From Palsa-147 sp963771905 (lineage in GTDB: Bacteria; Acidobacteriota; Terriglobia; Acidiferrales; UBA7541): 64,000 nt of DNA. The stretch spans positions 744,001 through 808,000 of the forward strand of contig CAVYVI010000009.1 in NCBI GenBank assembly GCA_963771905.1, written 5' to 3'. Position numbers and translations under genes: made by a program. The notes beneath the pieces were generated by a model. The model did no database searches. It was not told where the DNA came from and saw only the letters and a program-made list of their open reading frames with translations. Shown here piece after piece: positions 53,920 through 61,940 of this stretch; position 1 is the first letter of the stretch, and each line of letters opens with the position of its first letter.

Positions 53920-55116
53920 ATGAAGATTCTGACTTTCACAAGTTTGTTCCCGAATCGCGCCCAGCCAAGTCTCGGTGGCTTCGTGTATCAGCGCGTCGCG
54001 CATCTGGCTGCGAGATCCGGGAATCAAGTCGAGGTCATCGCGCCGGTTCCGTACGTTCCCTGGTGGCTGCAATCCTCCCGCTGGGGCCGCGCCGCGCAAA
54101 TTCCGGACGAAGAGCAAATTGGCTCGCTCCGCGTCTCTCATCCGCGATACCCGCTTCTGCCGAAAGTGTCGATGCCGTTTCACGGCCGCTTGATGTATCT
54201 CGGATCTTTGGGCCGCGCGCAGGAAATCTATCGCCGGACGAAGTTCGATTGCATCGACGCGCACTACATTTATCCTGACGGTTACGCGGCCTTTCTGCTC
54301 GGCCGGAGACTCAACGTCCCTGTGGTCGTCTCCGCGCGCGGCACGGACATCAATGTCTTTCCGAATTTCTCTTTGATTCGCCCGATGATTTGCCAGACGC
54401 TCTCTCGCGCGGCCGGCATCATCGCCGTAAGCGCCGCTTTGAAGGATGCGATGGTCGCACTGGGAACGCCGCCCGAGAAAATTCGCGTCATCGCGAACGG
54501 CGTCGATGCCGAGCGGTTTCATCCAATCGATCGCGCCACGGCGCGCCGTCAAACGGGCATTTCCGAATCCGCACTCGCGATCGTCTCCGTGGGCGCGTTG
54601 CTGCCGGTGAAAGGACATCACGCTCTCATCGACGCGATGTCATCCCTCGCACCGAAATTCCCTGACTTGAAGTTGTACATCGTCGGAGATGGCCCGTTGC
54701 GCGGCGATCTCGAGAACTCCATTCGCCAGCGCGGCTTGACCGATCGAATTTTTCTCGTAGGCAACAAGCCGAATGAAGAGCTACCGCTCTGGTACAGCGC
54801 CGCCGATGTGACGTGTCTCGCAAGTTTGCGTGAAGGCATGCCGAACGTCGTCCTGGAATCGCTGGCCTGCGGAACGCCCGTCGTTGCGACGCGCGTCGGT
54901 GGCACGCCGGAAGTTCTCGTCTCCGATAAACTCGGATTGCTCGTCGCGACCGATGCAGGCGCAATCGCGGCCGGCCTTGAAGCGGCGCTCAGCCGCATGT
55001 GGGACCGCACCGCAATCTCAAATCACGCGCGCCAGCGCGATTGGGCCGCAGTTGCGGAGGAAGTGGAAAATTATCTGCGGTCAATAATCGGCAGGGAAAA
55101 TAGCGCATCTTCGTGA
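53920..55116 (+). CDS. Glycosyltransferase family 4 protein (TuaC-like)
   Basis: 398 residues from the ATG at 53920 (MKILTFTSLFPNRAQPSLGG); the 80 codons of open frame before it are not protein-like. FVYQRVAHLAARSGNQVEVI and the donor-site block LASLREGMPNVVLESLACGT, then PVVATRVGGTPEVL, are typical of GT4 proteins related to teichuronic acid transferase TuaC. It converges with the fourth amidotransferase gene, leaving 20 bp between them. Likely an EPS side-chain or backbone transferase. Confidence 0.87.
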   Translation: MKILTFTSLFPNRAQPSLGGFVYQRVAHLAARSGNQVEVIAPVPYVPWWLQSSRWGRAAQIPDEEQIGSLRVSHPRYPLLPKVSMPFHGRLMYLGSLGRAQEIYRRTKFDCIDAHYIYPDGYAAFLLGRRLNVPVVVSARGTDINVFPNFSLIRPMICQTLSRAAGIIAVSAALKDAMVALGTPPEKIRVIANGVDAERFHPIDRATARRQTGISESALAIVSVGALLPVKGHHALIDAMSSLAPKFPDLKLYIVGDGPLRGDLENSIRQRGLTDRIFLVGNKPNEELPLWYSAADVTCLASLREGMPNVVLESLACGTPVVATRVGGTPEVLVSDKLGLLVATDAGAIAAGLEAALSRMWDRTAISNHARQRDWAAVAEEVENYLRSIIGRENSASS

Positions 55117-55136
55117 ACGTAAACGCCCGACCGGTT

Positions 55137-57011
55137 CTACGAGCCGAACGTCGCTTGCCATTTGCGGAACATCAGCACGGACCAAAGGTACGCGGAACGG
55201 TCATGCCGTACTTTCTGATGCTCGTCCCAGATTTTTCGTAGATACCCGAGATCGAGAATTCCATCCTGCGAGGAAAAAATGGCAGCGTGAGCCATTTCGC
55301 GCAGTTCTCCGCGAAACCACTGCGCGAGCGGAATCGCGAATCCCTGCTTCTTGCGGTACAGAATGTCGTTCGGAAGAATCGTTTCCATCGCTTTCTTGAA
55401 AATATATTTCCCGTTGCGGCCGCGCAGCTTCATCGAGGACGGCATCTTCGCGGCCAATTCCATCAAATGGTGGTCCAGAAGCGGCGCGCGGACCTCGAGA
55501 GAAACAGCCATGCTCGCGCGATCGACTTTCGCAAGTATGTCGTCGGTCAGGTACGTCTTGATGTCTACATATTGAATTCGCGAGAGAGGATCCTGCGTGT
55601 CGGCGCGGTCGTAGTGTTCCTGCAAGACGCCGAGGGAATCATAGCGCGCGAGCGACTTGCGGAAATCGCCCGTAAACAAGCGCGATTTCTCATCCGGCCG
55701 GAAAATGCTGATCGAATTGAAATAGCCTTCGAGCGGCGAGCGCGAAAGGCTCTGCAGCGTGGCCTTGGCGCGAAAGACGCGCGGCGCCCACGCCAGCCCC
55801 GGATACATCCGTCCGAGGGGGCCAAACACACCCTTTCTCAAAGATGGATGCACGAAAGATCGCGCGTAATTTTCCCAGCGATCGAAGAAATACCGGCGAT
55901 AGCCCGCGAAATTTTCATCGCCGCCATCGCCGCCGAGAGCAACCGTGACATACTGCCGCGCGACTTTCGAAACGTAATAAGTCGGAATCGCGGAGGAATC
56001 GGCGAACGGCTCGTCATAGTGCCACGCGAGCTTGTCCATGATGTCGATCGCGCTCGGCCGTACAGTCTGGTCATGATGGTCGGTATGGAATTGCTCGGCG
56101 ATCTGCCGCGCGAACTGCACCTCGTCGTACTCTTTTTCCTGGAAGCCGATCGAGCAGGTGGTGACGGCGCGCTTCATCAGATGGCTCATCATCGCCACAA
56201 TTGACGACGAATCGATTCCGCCGCTCAGAAACGCTCCCAACGGTACGTCGCTCATCAGCCGTATCCGCGTCGCTGTGCACAACTCGTGCCTCAGCCGCTC
56301 GCACCATTCTTCTTCCGGCCGCTCTTCCACTTCCGCAAACGAGATGTCCCAGTATTGCGTCTCACGTATCCCGCTCGCCGATGCCACTAGATAATGTCCC
56401 GGCTTCAATTTCCGCGCCGCACGATAAATCGTCTTCGGCGCCGGAATGTAGCCGAACGAAAAATAATCCGCCACCGCTTCCGCATCGATCTCGCGCGAAA
56501 GCCCATTCGCCGCCAGAATCGCTTTCAGCTCCGATCCGAAAACAATGCGCTTCCCATCCGCCGCGTAAAACAATGGCTTCTTCCCCACGCGGTCGCGCGC
56601 CAGCAGCAGCTTCCGCTGCCGCGAATCCCACAACGCGATGGCGAACATCCCGCGCAAGCGGCGGAAACATTCTTCGCCGTATTCTTCGTAGAGATGAACG
56701 ATGGTTTCGGTGTCGGAATGCGTGGCGAAGCGATGGCCGCGCGATTCGAGGTCCTGGCGCAGCTCGGGATAGTTGTAAATTTCGCCGTTCAACATCACCC
56801 ACAGCGATCCATCTTCATTCGAGAGCGGCTGATGGCCGCCGGCCAGGTCGATGATGCTCAAGCGGCGAAATCCGAAGCCGAGCCCGGCGTCGGTGAAAAT
56901 ACCTTCATCATCGGGACCGCGATGAACGATCGTCTCGGCCATGCGATGGACGAGCTCCTCCCCGATCTTGTCCCGCCGCTCGTATTCGAATATCCCGCAG
57001 ATTCCGCACAT
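55137..57011 (-). CDS. asnB: Asparagine synthase-type amidotransferase 4 (sister of amidotransferase 2)
   Basis: 624 residues, complete glutaminase (MCGICGIFEYE, HRGPDDEG, LNGEIYN) and synthetase (FLSGGIDSSSIVAMM, LGGDGGDENFAGYRRY). The first 289 residues are almost identical to those of the protein at 43446-45332. From there on the two differ at many positions, with another well-conserved block around KVDRASMAVSLEVRAPLLDH. It stands alone on the minus strand with its own sigma-54-type site 49 nt upstream. It may amidate a different acceptor from its sister, since the acceptor site is in the diverged half. Confidence 0.9.
   Translation of the reverse strand: MCGICGIFEYERRDKIGEELVHRMAETIVHRGPDDEGIFTDAGLGFGFRRLSIIDLAGGHQPLSNEDGSLWVMLNGEIYNYPELRQDLESRGHRFATHSDTETIVHLYEEYGEECFRRLRGMFAIALWDSRQRKLLLARDRVGKKPLFYAADGKRIVFGSELKAILAANGLSREIDAEAVADYFSFGYIPAPKTIYRAARKLKPGHYLVASASGIRETQYWDISFAEVEERPEEEWCERLRHELCTATRIRLMSDVPLGAFLSGGIDSSSIVAMMSHLMKRAVTTCSIGFQEKEYDEVQFARQIAEQFHTDHHDQTVRPSAIDIMDKLAWHYDEPFADSSAIPTYYVSKVARQYVTVALGGDGGDENFAGYRRYFFDRWENYARSFVHPSLRKGVFGPLGRMYPGLAWAPRVFRAKATLQSLSRSPLEGYFNSISIFRPDEKSRLFTGDFRKSLARYDSLGVLQEHYDRADTQDPLSRIQYVDIKTYLTDDILAKVDRASMAVSLEVRAPLLDHHLMELAAKMPSSMKLRGRNGKYIFKKAMETILPNDILYRKKQGFAIPLAQWFRGELREMAHAAIFSSQDGILDLGYLRKIWDEHQKVRHDRSAYLWSVLMFRKWQATFGS
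56146..57011 (-). repeat. 866-bp near-identical segment, copy B (inverted partner at 43446-44311)
   Basis: The reverse complement of this stretch matches the 5' part of the amidotransferase 2 gene nearly base for base. The two copies face each other across 11.8 kb, so they form a long inverted repeat able to support homologous recombination. Confidence 0.9.
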
Positions 57012-57058
57012 AGGGGAGTTTTCCCGCTCTTCCTATCGTAAAGGCCCGCGGCACAGTC

Positions 57059-57076
57059 AGCAAGCACGCTTCCAAT
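57059..57076 (-). promoter_or_regulatory. Sigma-54-type promoter of amidotransferase 4
   Basis: On the minus strand TTGGAAGCGTGCTTGCT, with GG at 57073-57072, GC at 57061-57060 and 10 bp between. TTGG and TTGCT fit the consensus; the CAC part does not. It is 49 nt upstream of the start codon at 57011. Confidence 0.65.
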
Positions 57077-57254
57077 CGCCGCCTCGACTTAAGCATCGCT
57101 TGCGGGCACGACGGCGGCGACAGTGAAAAGCTTTGCAACTTTTCGGCGCGGATGTACCTCGATTCGGCGTTGACAGGGCATCGACACCGCTCAGCGCCCG
57201 GCGCGTTGCCGCCATTGCCTTGAACTCGCTCTCGCCCTATGTTCTCTTTGCATC

Positions 57255-57869
57255 ATGAGCTCCGTCCTGCGGCACTGGCTGGCGCCCGCCGATCCGATCG
57301 TCGATGCGGACATGATTTTTGTTCTGGCCGGCCGGCCGAATCGCAAACGATACGCCCTGCAACTTTTTCGAGAAGGCCGCGCGCCGCAGCTTGTCCTGAG
57401 CACCGCACGATTCGAAGTTCGCCGGTTCAAAGAGCTGCCACTGCCGTCGCCGCTCGATTTGTTGCCCGTCGCGGCGCCAGTCCCGCCGCCGGAACGCCAT
57501 TTCTTTGTGACATTTCGCGCGGGTGAGACCCAGGCCGAAATCGAAAAAATCCGCGTCCATCGCTTCGGCACCCTGCGCGAGATCGAAGCGCTTGCCGCCT
57601 ACCTCGCTCAGCGCCCGGAAATCCGCTCCGTTCTAGCCATCACGAGCGCCGCGCATGTCCGCCGCGTGCGGATGTGCTGCCGCGCGCTCTTGCCCGAGGG
57701 CATTCAATTCCGCATCGCCGCCGTTCCCGAAGATACGGAGAGCGTTCCCGGCGCGCCGCACGGTGAGGAAACAGAATCGAGCCTCGAAATCACGACGGAA
57801 CTCGTGAAGTTATTGGGTTACAGCGTTCTCTTGCCCATTCATCGCGGCCCTCGCGTGAAGCAGAGTTGA
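57255..57869 (+). CDS. YdcF/DUF218-like protein
   Basis: 204 residues resembling the DUF218 (YdcF/SanA/ElyC) fold. DADMIFVLAGRPNRKRYALQ, then LFREGRAPQLVLSTARFEVR, is the N-terminal half; FGTLREIEALAAYLAQRP and SVLAITSAAHVRRVRMCCRA are the usual later blocks. ElyC-type proteins influence lipid-carrier and envelope glycan metabolism in E. coli. Here the typical membrane anchor is absent, so it would be cytoplasmic. It is transcribed away from amidotransferase 4. Confidence 0.65.
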   Translation: MSSVLRHWLAPADPIVDADMIFVLAGRPNRKRYALQLFREGRAPQLVLSTARFEVRRFKELPLPSPLDLLPVAAPVPPPERHFFVTFRAGETQAEIEKIRVHRFGTLREIEALAAYLAQRPEIRSVLAITSAAHVRRVRMCCRALLPEGIQFRIAAVPEDTESVPGAPHGEETESSLEITTELVKLLGYSVLLPIHRGPRVKQS

Positions 57870-57932
57870 ACCAAGCTCCTGATTTCACCGCCATTCCGGC
57901 ATGGAAACACACCAAGAAAAATAGCGAGGTTT

Positions 57933-57962
57933 TCAACACGGGAGGCGAATCCGTGGTATACT
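57933..57962 (+). promoter_or_regulatory. Possible promoter of the DEAD-box helicase gene
   Basis: TATACT at 57957-57962 with TCAACA at 57933-57938, 18 bp apart. It would leave a leader of about 190 nt before the ATG at 58160. Long leaders are common for cold-responsive helicase genes, but no specific RNA element was identified in 57963-58159. Confidence 0.3.
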
Positions 57963-58159
57963 CCAGTTGCGCTTAATACCTCGGTTGTGTGGTGCGGTTG
58001 CTCTGGTGCAGTAGCTGATCTGAGAATCCCCGCCCTTTAGTCCCTCCGTAAGTCTTCAGCGTAATTCAAATGAAGTCTAGTGATGCAGGTTGTTGTAGTC
58101 GCGCAGAAGCTTGTGTGTGCAGCGATCGCTTACACCAGACACAAAGGTTAAGAAATATC

Positions 58160-59374
58160 ATGCAGAGTTTCACAGAGTTACCGATTTCCGCCTATACCCA
58201 GGAGCGCTTGGCGGCCGCTCGTTTTTCGATTCCGACTCCGGTTCAGGCTGCGGCGATCCCGCAAGCGCTGGCAGGCAAAGACGTGCTCGCGACCGCTCAG
58301 ACTGGAACCGGCAAGACGCTCGCGTTTTTGATTCCGATCATGGAGCGGATGCTTCAGCATAAGACTCCGGGCATTGCCGCACTGGTCCTCGCGCCAACGC
58401 GCGAACTCGCCATGCAGATCGTCGATCAATACAACGCGCTGCGAGGCAAGCAGCTTCCGGCCGCGGCCCTGGTCGTGGGAGGCTTGTCCGAAGGACAGCA
58501 GCTTCGCGATCTGTCGAAGGGCGCTCGCCTGGTCGTTGCCACTCCCGGCCGATTGGAAGACTTCCTCGATCGCAGGCTCGTCCATTTCCGGCAGCTTCAG
58601 ATCCTCGTCCTCGACGAGGCCGACCGAATGCTGGATATGGGCTTTCTTCCTGCGATTCAGAGGATCGCGTCCATTTTGCCGAAGGTACGCCAGACGATGT
58701 TTTTCTCGGCGACTCTCGAAGCCTCGGTCGTGCATCTCGTTTCGGATTACATGAACAATCCGGTACGCCTCGCGTTCGGGTCGACATTGAAGCCGTCCGA
58801 AAGCGTGCGCGTTCAGGCCTTCGAAGTTTCCTCCGACAACAAAATGCAATTGTTGTGCCGACTGCTCGCCAAAGAGACCGGCCGATGTCTCGTCTTCGCG
58901 CGCACCAAGCGCGGAGCTGAGCGCCTCGCCCGGAGCCTGGATCGCGAAGGCTTCAAAGCGGCTATGATTCATGGCGGCCGCACGCAGTCCCAGCGCACGG
59001 CGGCGCTCACCGGGTTTCAGCAGGGACGCTACCGCGTTCTCGTTGCCACCGATCTGGCGTCTCGCGGCATTCACGTGCAGGACATCGCGCACGTCATCAA
59101 CTACGATTTGCCCGAGATCGCCGAGAACTTCATCCATCGCGTGGGCCGAACCGGGCGCATGGGCGAACTCGGCGTGGCCTCCACTCTTTTCGGAAGGGAA
59201 CAACGCTCGGAGTTGTTGCAGCTCGAGCGCTCTCTTGGCATCCGGATCGAAAGAATGCAAGTCGATGCCGGCATGCTCGCGCAGCAGAGTCCGATGCAAG
59301 CCGCGATGCGCAAACTCAAATCCGCTTCGAGACCGGGAATGGATCTGCTCCCCGGAGAATTTCTTCTGGCGTAG
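58160..59374 (+). CDS. DEAD-box ATP-dependent RNA helicase (RhlE/CsdA type)
   Basis: 404 residues from the ATG at 58160 (MQSFTELPISAYTQERLAAA). All helicase motifs are visible: the Q motif IPTPVQAAAIPQAL, Walker A AQTGTGKT, PTRELA, VLDEADRMLDMGF, FSATLE, ATDLASRGIHVQDIAHVINY and HRVGRTGRMGE. The C-terminal extension is short, as in RhlE. It remodels RNA in ribosome assembly or decay, often under cold stress. It is a housekeeping gene between EPS genes and the selenoprotein gene. Confidence 0.93.
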   Translation: MQSFTELPISAYTQERLAAARFSIPTPVQAAAIPQALAGKDVLATAQTGTGKTLAFLIPIMERMLQHKTPGIAALVLAPTRELAMQIVDQYNALRGKQLPAAALVVGGLSEGQQLRDLSKGARLVVATPGRLEDFLDRRLVHFRQLQILVLDEADRMLDMGFLPAIQRIASILPKVRQTMFFSATLEASVVHLVSDYMNNPVRLAFGSTLKPSESVRVQAFEVSSDNKMQLLCRLLAKETGRCLVFARTKRGAERLARSLDREGFKAAMIHGGRTQSQRTAALTGFQQGRYRVLVATDLASRGIHVQDIAHVINYDLPEIAENFIHRVGRTGRMGELGVASTLFGREQRSELLQLERSLGIRIERMQVDAGMLAQQSPMQAAMRKLKSASRPGMDLLPGEFLLA

Positions 59375-59391
59375 TTCGAGATTGAATTAGC

Positions 59392-59423
59392 AACCGGGGG
59401 GAGATGTCATTCCCCCGGGTTTC
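59392..59423 (+). terminator. Terminator-like hairpin after the helicase gene
   Basis: AACCGGGGGG and TTCCCCCGGGTTT pair with one bulged base around a loop of about 8 nt. It begins 17 nt after the helicase stop. It is followed by TTTCAG, a very short T tract. The gene at 59487 runs toward it from the other side, so it could serve both directions. Confidence 0.6.
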
Positions 59424-59486
59424 AGCTTCCCGAAATTCTCTCCAGCTCACATTGAGGGCGACGTTTCCGGCAAACTGCTGCGCACG

Positions 59487-60233
59487 TTAGTGCGCGGCGG
59501 CGGGAACCAACTTCTGCAGCGTCGCCACGACGCCCTCGGGACGAAAGCCGAATGGTCCGGGCCGCGACTTATAGGCCACGCGGCCATCGCGATCAATCAC
59601 GTAGAGCCGGTCGGGCCAGCCGGTGTAGTCGCGCTCGGTCACGTTGTCGAAGTTGTCGACCACCGCCGGAAATTTGATCCCCAGCTTGACCACGCACATC
59701 TGCCCCATTTCGCTTCGCTCATCCATATTTTTCGGGCTCGCGAAAATGATGTGGTCGTCCACGTTGTCCGGATCCTGCCAGACGTCGCTTGTATGCGCCT
59801 CGCGGATGTACACCACGTAGAATGCGACCTGATTCTTGTATTGCTCGTAGAGCGTATTGAGAGCGGGAACCTCCCGCCGGAACGGCGGTCAAGTGTAGCT
59901 GCCGAAGACGAGCACGACGGGCGTTTGCCCGCGCAGCGATGACAATTGAAAATGGCTTTTGTGATCCGTGCTCTCGAGCGAAAAATCCGGCGCGAGCTCT
60001 CCGACGGCGACATGTCCGCCTCTCGCCACGTTCCAGAGCGGCCTGAAGGGAAGAACGGCGAATGCGGGCCACGGCACGTATTTCATCGTCGCCGCAAAGG
60101 CGCCTGGGGATTGCAGCATCACCGCGAACAACGCGACCGTAAGGACGGCATAAATTGCCGCGGCAACGCCTGCGATTTTCAGCAGCTTTCGGAGAACGGA
60201 TTTGGTTTTCGCGCCGATCAAGGTTTTGTCCAC
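59487..60233 (-). CDS. Iodothyronine deiodinase-like selenoprotein (in-frame TGA read as selenocysteine)
   Basis: 248 residues if TGA at 59891-59889 is read as Sec115. The N-terminus has one membrane span (about 15-42). A thioredoxin-like domain follows: LAPDFSLESTDHKSHFQLSS, then PVVLVFGSYT-U-PPFRREVP, then VVYIREAHTSDVW. The GS-x-T-U-PPF motif and the EAH block are those of the deiodinase family (mammalian types have FGSCTUP). The frame continues without a break for 133 codons after the TGA to a TAA. A hairpin 11-25 nt after the TGA resembles a bacterial SECIS. Read with TGA as stop it would be split into two pieces, the second without a good start. Probable role: membrane-bound selenium redox enzyme or reductive dehalogenase-like; substrate unknown. 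Confidence 0.82.
59863..59877 (-). promoter_or_regulatory. Bacterial SECIS-like hairpin for selenocysteine insertion
   Basis: On the minus strand GCGGGA-GGT-TCCCGC forms a 6-bp stem with a 3-nt loop GGU. The loop begins 17 nt after the last base of the TGA, within the distance known for bacterial SECIS elements (about 16-37 nt), and starts with the conserved GG. A competing stem CCGCC/GGCGG lies directly after the TGA and cannot form together with it. Confidence 0.65.
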
Positions 60234-60599
60234 ACGCCCTATGATTTAGATTCCGCCGGCTTTCGAATGTGGCCATTCCGCGCGATCACTTTGCCGTGAG
60301 AACCGTGTCCAGCGCCAGCGCGGCCTTGCGTAATGCTGGCAAAGGTACACGACGCGCCTTCCGGATGTCTCTAGTATGTTTCGAGTATCGCCGTACTTTC
60401 CATTCGCCTTCAGGCCCCTCTCGACCAATCGCTAGCCTGGTCTCGAATTGAGCGGCGCGAGCGGTTTCGCGACCATTCCATCTCGCGGGATTGTCATTTA
60501 CAATTCCTCGCAGCACCCACCGCGCGACATCAAGTTCGACAAACGCTATACTGAATCGAGCAAACTGCGGCACGCAGTTTGCACCGCGAATAACCCGCG
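60234..60599. other. Intergenic region between the selenoprotein and deacetylase genes
   Basis: 366 bp without a convincing gene. It contains a TATACT box at 60547-60552 facing the deacetylase and the 9-bp inverted repeat at 60560-60582. No clear promoter for the divergent selenoprotein gene was found by eye. Confidence 0.4.
60560..60582 (+). promoter_or_regulatory. Perfect 9-bp inverted repeat, also sigma-54-like, before the deacetylase gene
   Basis: GCAAACTGC and GCAGTTTGC flank GGCAC. The same bases contain GG at 60569-60570 and GC at 60581-60582 with 10 bp between (GGCACG-N4-TTGCA), a good sigma-54 pattern but only 18 nt from the start codon, leaving almost no leader. It may instead be an operator overlapping a sigma-70 promoter with TATACT at 60547. 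Confidence 0.45.
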
Positions 60600-61499
60600 A
60601 TGAAAAACGCCCTGAGTTTCGATCTCGAAGACTACTACCACGTCAGCGCTTTCGAGAGCGTGAATAAAGACAAATGGGGCTCGTACGAGAGCCGCGTCGT
60701 GCGGAACACGCAGAAGGTGCTCGGCCTGCTCGATGACGCAGGCTGCAAGGCCACGTTTTTCACGCTCGGCTGGGTGGCGGAAAATTATCCAGAGCTGATT
60801 CGCGAGATTGCCGCGCGCGGCCACGAAGTGGCGTGCCACAGCGACAAGCATCGCCGCGTTTTTGAATTGACGCCGGCGGAATTTCGAGCCGACACGCGCA
60901 TCGCCAAGGATCGCCTCGAGCAAGCCATCGGCGCCGCCGTCATCGGTTATCGCGCGCCGAGTTTTTCGATCACACAGGCGTCGCTCTGGGCGTTCGAGGT
61001 TCTCGCTGAGCTGGGCTTCCGCTACGACTCGAGCATTTTCCCCGTCGACCATCCAAATTACGGCATGCCGCGCGGGCCGCGGACTCCCTTCCGCGTTGCG
61101 ACAAGCCACGGTTCCATCGTCGAATTTCCCATGCCGACTCTGGAATTAGCGGGCGCGCGTTCGCCGCTCGGCGGCGGCGCGTATTTGCGGCTTCTGCCTT
61201 ACTGGTACACGCGCTGGGGCATGCGCTTTCTGAATCAACGCGAAGGACAGCCGGCCTGCGTCTACGTTCATCCCTGGGAAATCGACGCCGAACAACCGCG
61301 GATGAAGGGCAGCCTCACGGCGAAGATGCGGCACTATTTTGGCCTGCGCGGCATGGAGCGAAAATTGCGCCGCCTCGTGCGGGATTTCGAATTTGTTCCG
61401 CTCGGCGCGCTTGTGGCGGAATGCAACGGAATCGAATCCGCGCGAGTCGCCGAAAATTCCGGCGGCCAGTTGTCTTTTGTTGCGTCGAATTCGAACTGA
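60600..61499 (+). CDS. Polysaccharide deacetylase, exosortase A system-associated (TIGR03006-like)
   Basis: 299 residues. The start MKNALSFDLEDYYHVSAFES is the typical one for this family (D-x-EDY-x-HVSAF). The second metal motif is HEVACHSDKHRRV (His-x3-His), and IGYRAPSFSIT is the substrate-side block. It probably deacetylates the EPS or its lipid-linked unit. No signal peptide is seen. It has its own upstream control region and no gene close enough for an operon; the ATG has no clear ribosome site. Confidence 0.9.
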   Translation: MKNALSFDLEDYYHVSAFESVNKDKWGSYESRVVRNTQKVLGLLDDAGCKATFFTLGWVAENYPELIREIAARGHEVACHSDKHRRVFELTPAEFRADTRIAKDRLEQAIGAAVIGYRAPSFSITQASLWAFEVLAELGFRYDSSIFPVDHPNYGMPRGPRTPFRVATSHGSIVEFPMPTLELAGARSPLGGGAYLRLLPYWYTRWGMRFLNQREGQPACVYVHPWEIDAEQPRMKGSLTAKMRHYFGLRGMERKLRRLVRDFEFVPLGALVAECNGIESARVAENSGGQLSFVASNSN

Positions 61500-61940
61500 A
61501 ACGTGCCTGGCCCTCAATCGCCGTCGTGCGGCGAGTGGCTTCCATCCTCGCACAGCGACCTCGTCGGCTTTGCCATTCGCTCACGGGATCCTCGGTGCTA
61601 GCCGCTTTTCGAAGCTCAAATCGGCTGATTTCGAGCCCGCCAAGCCGTATCTAAGTGGGCTCGCATCCAGTGAAAAGGAGTGCCCGGGAAGGGAAATTTG
61701 CCGGACCAGCTACCCCCAAAGAGCGGGCTATCCCGGTACCAACTATTTGTAACTATATGTTGCACATAGGTTTACCGTGTGAGCACCAAGCCGAAGGTGG
61801 CAACTTGTTTGCTCAACTCTGCCATGGAGATCATGCTCTAATAGTACGTCTACGCGCATTTTGATCGTAAGCCGCGCTGTCGTTTTCGGCGAAAAATTGG
61901 GGACGGGCGGGGCGGCGAAAAGGGGACAGGGAGCCAGCGG
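61500..61940. other. Intergenic region upstream of the nucleotide-sugar genes
   Basis: 441 bp with no convincing gene; the short open frames here lack ribosome sites or protein-like composition. The stretch before the epimerase is purine-rich (GGGGACGGGCGGGGCGG, GGGGACAGGGAG). No tRNA, known riboswitch or clear promoter was recognised. Confidence 0.5.

Noticed and set aside
57012..57254. GG-N10-GC pair facing the YdcF-like gene
   Set aside because: The -12 half reads GGGC, not TTGC; only the minus-strand site in this region is convincing.
59889..60233. A separate 114-residue membrane protein ending at TGA, with a second gene at 59487-59816
   Set aside because: The first piece stops exactly at the Sec position of a deiodinase motif and the next piece continues it in the same frame; two genes would split one domain.
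61860..61935. Sigma-54-like GG-N10-GC pair in the G-rich stretch before the epimerase gene
   Set aside because: The run of G makes such a pair likely by chance and there is no TT before the GC.
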